Part shown: positions 6,880-9,319 of the stretch, in pieces
Numbering within the stretch: position 1 is the stretch's first letter
Layout: the number at the start of each line of letters is the position of its first letter
Source of the DNA: JAVBNT01 sp031551355
GTDB lineage: Bacteria > Vulcanimicrobiota > CADAWZ01
DNA length: 9,319 nucleotides
Assembly: GCA_031551355.1 (NCBI GenBank)
Contig: JAVBNT010000037.1
Span: 1-9,319 of the forward strand
Direction: 5' to 3'
The notes under the pieces: model-generated
What the model was told of the DNA's origin: nothing
What the model saw: the letters and a program-made list of their open reading frames with translations, nothing else
Databases searched by the model: none
Position numbers and translations under genes: made by a program

Positions 6880-7665
6880 TTAGCAATTTGCATATAAAAT
6901 ATGACTCAAAGGCATAACACATATACCCAAAAAAGTAGAAAAAAGCGCCAGACGGTTAAACCCGTACTGCCTCGAAGAAGGCAGCAATTCCTCAAATGAT
7001 ATATAAAGCATGATGCCGGCCAAAACCGCGAAAATTGCTCCTAAAACCAAATCATTTATAAAAGGCCGCAAAATCCAGAAGGCCAGCAATGCTCCTATTG
7101 GCTCGGCAATACCTGATATAAACGTATATTTTATCGCCTGAAACTTGTTGCCGGTAGCATAATAAATCGGCATCGCTACCGACACTCCTTCGGGAATATT
7201 ATGCATCATAATGGCAACGGCAACTGAAAGGCCAAGGGCCAAATCCTTGTAAGTAGCCATAAAAGTAGCGATACCCTCAGGAAAATTATGAAGCATAATC
7301 GCAATCATCGAGACCATTCCCACCCGGAAAAGATTCTTGTGAGGCTTTTCATGGTGCTCCCCATCGTAATCTTCGTGAGGAACAAACTGATCAATTGCCA
7401 TCGCCGCCAAAATTCCGGCGATTAAAAAAACAACCGTCAAAACGACTCCCATACGCGGACCGTTACTGCAGACAAGAGCGTTTTGCGACGCCGGCAGTAA
7501 ATCGGTAAAGGATATGGAAATCATTACTCCGGCAGCGAAACCCAAAGAAAATGTAATCATTTTATCGCTTTTTGCATTCTTAAAAAAAACAATAAATGCG
7601 CCAAAAACAGTTGAGAGACCGGCTATTGTGGAAATATAAAGTGCGGTAAGGGCATGGGAATCCAA
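6880..7665 (-). CDS. ZIP-family divalent metal transporter (ZupT-like)
   Basis: Inner-membrane metal importer of 261 residues, normal for bacterial ZupT/GufA-type ZIPs, with eight hydrophobic segments. The signature metal-site motifs are HNFPEG (126-131, TM4) and HNIPEG (155-160, TM5). SLGFAAGVM (40-48) in TM2 and EELLPSS (225-231) late in the chain are also typical. The loop before TM4 (97-109) is rich in His, Glu and Asp and probably binds metal on the cytoplasmic side. The family carries Zn2+, often also Fe2+, Mn2+ or Co2+; selectivity cannot be read here. The start is TTG, supported by AGGAGG 6 bases upstream; the first in-frame ATG would be residue 36 and would delete TM1. It is divergent from the serine hydrolase gene and lies just upstream of the efflux operon on the same strand, suggesting joint metal homeostasis. 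Confidence 0.88.
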   Translation of the reverse strand: MDSHALTALYISTIAGLSTVFGAFIVFFKNAKSDKMITFSLGFAAGVMISISFTDLLPASQNALVCSNGPRMGVVLTVVFLIAGILAAMAIDQFVPHEDYDGEHHEKPHKNLFRVGMVSMIAIMLHNFPEGIATFMATYKDLALGLSVAVAIMMHNIPEGVSVAMPIYYATGNKFQAIKYTFISGIAEPIGALLAFWILRPFINDLVLGAIFAVLAGIMLYISFEELLPSSRQYGFNRLALFSTFLGICVMPLSHILYANC

Positions 7666-7671
7666 GTAAAA

Positions 7672-7677
7672 CCTCCT
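7672..7677 (-). promoter_or_regulatory. AGGAGG ribosome site deciding the TTG start of ZIP
   Basis: A perfect AGGAGG ends 6 bases before TTG at 7665. No in-frame ATG is available until residue 36, inside the protein's conserved part. The ribosome site therefore fixes the unusual start codon. Confidence 0.8.
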
Positions 7678-7712
7678 GGAGCGGCAATTCTCAAAGATAA
7701 AAAAATCTAATG

Positions 7713-7735
7713 CAAATATGTTCTCTTTCTATTTG
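7713..7735. promoter_or_regulatory. Dyad CAAATA-N11-TATTTG upstream of ZIP
   Basis: A perfect 6-bp inverted repeat with an 11-base spacer, 48-70 bases before the ZIP start. The position suits an operator for a metal-responsive repressor, but the sequence does not match the Zur or Fur consensus as I know them. Confidence 0.3.
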
Positions 7736-7744
7736 TAAAATCCT

Positions 7745-7786
7745 ATAAAACAAACAGGCATTCATAAAGGAATAAAACAACAGGCA
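7745..7786 (+). repeat. Direct repeat ATAAAACAA(A)CAGGCA, two copies 27 bases apart
   Basis: Copy one is 7745-7760 and copy two 7772-7786; they are identical except for one extra A in the first. They lie midway between the divergent genes. Such paired copies can be binding sites for a regulator, or a small local duplication. Confidence 0.5.
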
Positions 7787-7805
7787 AAAAATAATAAAAA
7801 CATCG

Positions 7806-7826
7806 GGGCTTGCCGTTACAAAGCCC
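7806..7826 (-). terminator. Hairpin followed by T-rich tract on the minus strand
   Basis: GGGCTT (7806-7811) and AAGCCC (7821-7826) form a 6-bp stem with a nine-base loop. Read on the minus strand it is followed after a few bases by TTTTTATTATTTTTT. It looks like a terminator for transcripts running from the hydrolase gene toward ZIP, which would block antisense read-through or attenuate a long ZIP leader. The stem also covers the candidate -35 of the hydrolase promoter. Confidence 0.35.
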
Positions 7827-7863
7827 AAAGCATATCTTTTTCGAAGATTTAAGGAGACAAAAA

Positions 7864-8937
7864 ATGCAAAAATTCATCTTTTTGATGCTGATATTCATTT
7901 TCACAGCATTGATACCTCAGCCTTCCTATGCCATATCAGATCAGCAGCTTGAAAAACTTGAAAAAAAAATAAATCAGATCGCCGCCAACAGAAAAAGCAA
8001 TATGGATATCGGAATCGGGGTATATCATATTGAAAGCAAAAAAAGTTTTTACGTTAACGGCGGCAAACCTTATCCTCTTGCAAGCGTATTCAAAGTTCCG
8101 GTGATGATCTGCGCCCTGCAAAAAGCCGATAAAAAAGAACTTACGCTCAGCGATAAAATCAAAATGGCTGAAAACGACAAATGCATCGGCGGAGGCGATA
8201 TACAGTATGAGCCGGCGGGAACGGAATTCACCGTGTCCTTGCTGATGAGAGAAATGATCACGGTCAGCGACAACACTGCCACAGATCTGCTGTGGAAACT
8301 AATCGGCGCCGACAGCTGCAATAAACTTATGAGTTCACTGGGCTTTAAAAACAGTGATATTTACACACCGAACAGACCCAGCTATTTGCTTGCACTCGGA
8401 CAAACTAAAGAGTTCTATGGGAAAACGGGCAAACAAATAGCACAAATCTGGAAAGCCAAAAGCAAACAGCAGCGGATGGCATCAATAAACAACGTTCTTT
8501 CCGAACACAAAGGCACAAATCTCAAAGAATTTCAGAAAATGGAAGAAATATCCGAAAAAACATCTACGTATGCAGACGATGTGGCATCAGCGGAAGCACT
8601 GGATAACCTCAGCAGTCCGTATGACTTCACTCAGCTGCTGGTAAAAATGTACAACGGTGAACTGCTTAGCAAAAATTCAACGGCAAAAGCCATCGCAATA
8701 ATGGGGGACTGCAAGTTTAACAACCGTTTGCCGGCCAAACTGCCCAAAGGTGTAAAAGTATATCACAAAACGGGAACAATATGCGGAATCGTCAATGATG
8801 CCGGAATAATTGAGATATCACCAAAATCGCATGCAGTAGTAACCGTATTCGTAAGAAATATAAAACCAGGATATGCAACGGAAGCGGCGGCAGCGATTGC
8901 GGCTATAAGTAAGGAAGTCTACGACGCCTGTAAGTAA
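7864..8937 (+). CDS. Exported class A beta-lactamase-like serine hydrolase
   Basis: 357 residues with a signal peptide ending near SYA (23). The active-site motifs of the penicillin-binding/class A fold are present in order: SVFK (Ser74 nucleophile, Lys77), SDN (135-137) and KTG (302-304). MITVSDNTATDLL and GELLSKNSTAKAI are typical of the class A family (PenP/COG2367). Two features are atypical. SDN and KTG are 167 residues apart against about 104 in TEM-type enzymes, owing to a Lys-rich helical insertion near 175-248. The omega-loop motif ExxLN with the deacylating Glu is not found at its place after SDN. A periplasmic serine hydrolase acting on a peptide or cell-wall substrate, or a poor beta-lactamase, is therefore as likely as a resistance enzyme. 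The start at 7864 has AGGAG 7 bases upstream; an earlier in-frame TTG at 7810 would spoil the signal peptide. The gene ends just before the IS element. Confidence 0.8.
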   Translation: MQKFIFLMLIFIFTALIPQPSYAISDQQLEKLEKKINQIAANRKSNMDIGIGVYHIESKKSFYVNGGKPYPLASVFKVPVMICALQKADKKELTLSDKIKMAENDKCIGGGDIQYEPAGTEFTVSLLMREMITVSDNTATDLLWKLIGADSCNKLMSSLGFKNSDIYTPNRPSYLLALGQTKEFYGKTGKQIAQIWKAKSKQQRMASINNVLSEHKGTNLKEFQKMEEISEKTSTYADDVASAEALDNLSSPYDFTQLLVKMYNGELLSKNSTAKAIAIMGDCKFNNRLPAKLPKGVKVYHKTGTICGIVNDAGIIEISPKSHAVVTVFVRNIKPGYATEAAAAIAAISKEVYDACK

Positions 8938-8946
8938 AAGTCAGTA

Positions 8947-8965
8947 CCACCCGTAAAACGGGTGG
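8947..8965. repeat. Perfect hairpin at the IS outer end
   Basis: CCACCCGT-AAA-ACGGGTGG: an 8-bp stem with a three-base loop. As the outermost structure it is the best candidate for the transposase-binding subterminal hairpin. Confidence 0.6.
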
Positions 8966-8972
8966 CTTGCTC

Positions 8973-8991
8973 GAGGCTATAAGCCTCTTTT
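8973..8991 (+). terminator. Hairpin plus TTTT behind the serine hydrolase gene
   Basis: GAGGCT-ATA-AGCCTC (8973-8987) is a perfect 6-bp stem followed by TTTT (8988-8991). It lies inside the IS end, 36 bases after the hydrolase stop codon, and may terminate its transcript on the plus strand. Confidence 0.45.
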
Positions 8992-8995
8992 ACTG

Positions 8996-9017
8996 GCCAA
9001 GGGCTAAAGCCCTTGGC
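8996..9017. repeat. Third IS hairpin, 10-bp stem
   Basis: GCCAAGGGCT-AA-AGCCCTTGGC is a perfect inverted repeat. Followed by CTTT on the plus strand, it may add to termination, but it is more likely part of the element's folded end. Confidence 0.55.
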
Positions 9018-9054
9018 TTTCACATTCGTTCAAGCCACATTGCCACTGATTAAA

Positions 9055-9100
9055 AGCAGCCCCTAAAGGGACTAATTGTTGCTAGCAACCCCTAAAGAGG
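9055..9100 (+). repeat. Direct repeat AGCA(G/A)CCCCTAAAG at the 3' end of tnpA
   Basis: Copies at 9055-9070 and 9084-9100, 29 bases apart, differ in one base and a one-base insertion. The second copy encodes the last residues of the transposase. Between them GTTGCTAGCAAC (9078-9089) is a perfect 12-bp palindrome spanning the stop codon. Confidence 0.5.
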
Positions 9101-9319
9101 TCTTCATTTTCTTTAATTGTCAATCGATCTTTTATTTGATCTTGTTTCTCTTGCTCACGTATATACTTGACTACAGCCGCCTCATTAAAACCAACAGTAC
9201 TTACATAATAACCTTCAGACCAAAAATGACGGTTGCTAAACTTATACTTCAAGTTTGCATGTCGATCAAACATCATCAAAGAACTTTTGCCTTTCAAGTA
9301 TCCAACAAAGCTAGACACT
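9082..9319 (-). CDS. IS200/IS605-family transposase TnpA, C-terminal part
   Basis: Only the last 78 residues are in the window; the gene enters from the right edge and stops with TAG at 9082-9084. The segment VGYLKGKSS, then FDRHANLKY and RHFWSEGYYVSTVG, is the conserved second half of IS200-type Y1 transposases (about 150 residues in full). The catalytic tyrosine is expected in the GYYVSTVG segment; the HUH metal motif would lie beyond the edge. The protein cuts and rejoins single-stranded DNA at hairpin-marked element ends. No tnpB follows it downstream. A GTG at 9316-9318 is an internal Val codon, not a start. Confidence 0.85.
   Translation of the reverse strand, partial: VSSFVGYLKGKSSLMMFDRHANLKYKFSNRHFWSEGYYVSTVGFNEAAVVKYIREQEKQDQIKDRLTIKENEDLFRGC

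Larger units (their letters stand above)
7666..7863. promoter_or_regulatory. Divergent intergenic region between ZIP and the serine hydrolase
   Basis: This 198-base, AT-rich spacer must hold promoters for both genes. A plausible hydrolase promoter is -35 TTGCCG (7810-7815), 17 bases, -10 TATCTT (7833-7838), with the ribosome site AGGAG at 7852-7856, 7 bases before the ATG at 7864. For ZIP, TTGCAT and GAGAAT with 17-base spacing on the minus strand (about 7689-7717) are the best I could find, but weak. The spacer also contains a direct repeat (7745-7786), a dyad (7713-7735) and a hairpin (7806-7826). Confidence 0.5.
8938..9081 (-). mobile_element. Hairpin-rich end of an IS200/IS605-type element
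   Basis: This 144-base non-coding stretch follows the 3' end of the transposase gene and shows the subterminal hairpins expected of IS200/IS605 elements, which move as single strands and recognise hairpins instead of inverted terminal repeats. Three perfect hairpins (8947-8965, 8973-8987, 8996-9017) and a short repeat near 9055 are packed together. The outer boundary is probably close to 8938-8946, directly after the hydrolase stop codon. These elements make no target duplication, so the exact edge cannot be fixed from one copy. Confidence 0.65.

Noticed and set aside
8938..9081. The series of hairpins as a CRISPR array or an RNA-guided TnpB locus
   Set aside because: The hairpins differ from one another and are not regularly spaced repeats with spacers, and no tnpB gene is present.
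7864..9319. Serine hydrolase gene as cargo of a composite transposon
   Set aside because: Only one IS end is visible, on the right side; no matching IS sequence lies to the left of the gene, and IS200-type elements rarely carry cargo this way.

Overview
The window comes from a bacterium with an outer membrane: it encodes a complete tripartite RND efflux pump, including a TolC-type outer-membrane channel, and several Sec-exported proteins. GC content looks moderate, and AGGAGG-type ribosome sites are strong and frequent; two such sites also allow TTG starts. I cannot place the organism further. The ZIP transporter and the IS200-type element would suit a Gram-negative-type Firmicute (Negativicutes), but other diderm phyla fit equally well.

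Layout from left to right. Bases 1-332 hold no gene but several hairpins and an 11-bp repeat. Bases 333-6753 (minus strand) are a four-gene operon, read right to left: a small secreted Cys/His-rich protein, an outer-membrane factor, a membrane-fusion protein (periplasmic adaptor) and an RND pump of the heavy-metal (CusA/CzcA) kind. The last three genes are tightly packed: the outer-membrane factor and adaptor genes overlap by 14 bases, and the ribosome site of the pump gene overlaps the adaptor stop codon. A good sigma-70-like promoter lies at 6811-6838. Next upstream on the same strand (6880-7665) is a ZIP-family metal transporter starting with TTG. A divergent regulatory region (7666-7863) carries a direct repeat and a dyad. 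It is followed on the plus strand by an exported class A beta-lactamase-like serine hydrolase (7864-8937). Directly behind its stop codon begin the hairpin-rich end and the 3' half of an IS200/IS605-type transposase gene, which runs off the right edge.

How it fits together. The pump, the His-rich adaptor, the Cys/His-rich leader protein and the ZIP transporter look like a metal-homeostasis block: ZIP brings divalent metal in, and the tripartite pump expels surplus metal or another toxic cation across both membranes. The exact metal is not decided by the sequence. The serine hydrolase has the SxxK, SDN and KTG motifs but no recognisable omega-loop Glu, so real beta-lactam hydrolysis is doubtful.

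I found no clear case of a wholly new system. The least explained items are the small Cys/His-rich protein, the extra metal-binding tails on the adaptor, the atypical serine hydrolase and the structured non-coding stretch at 1-332.
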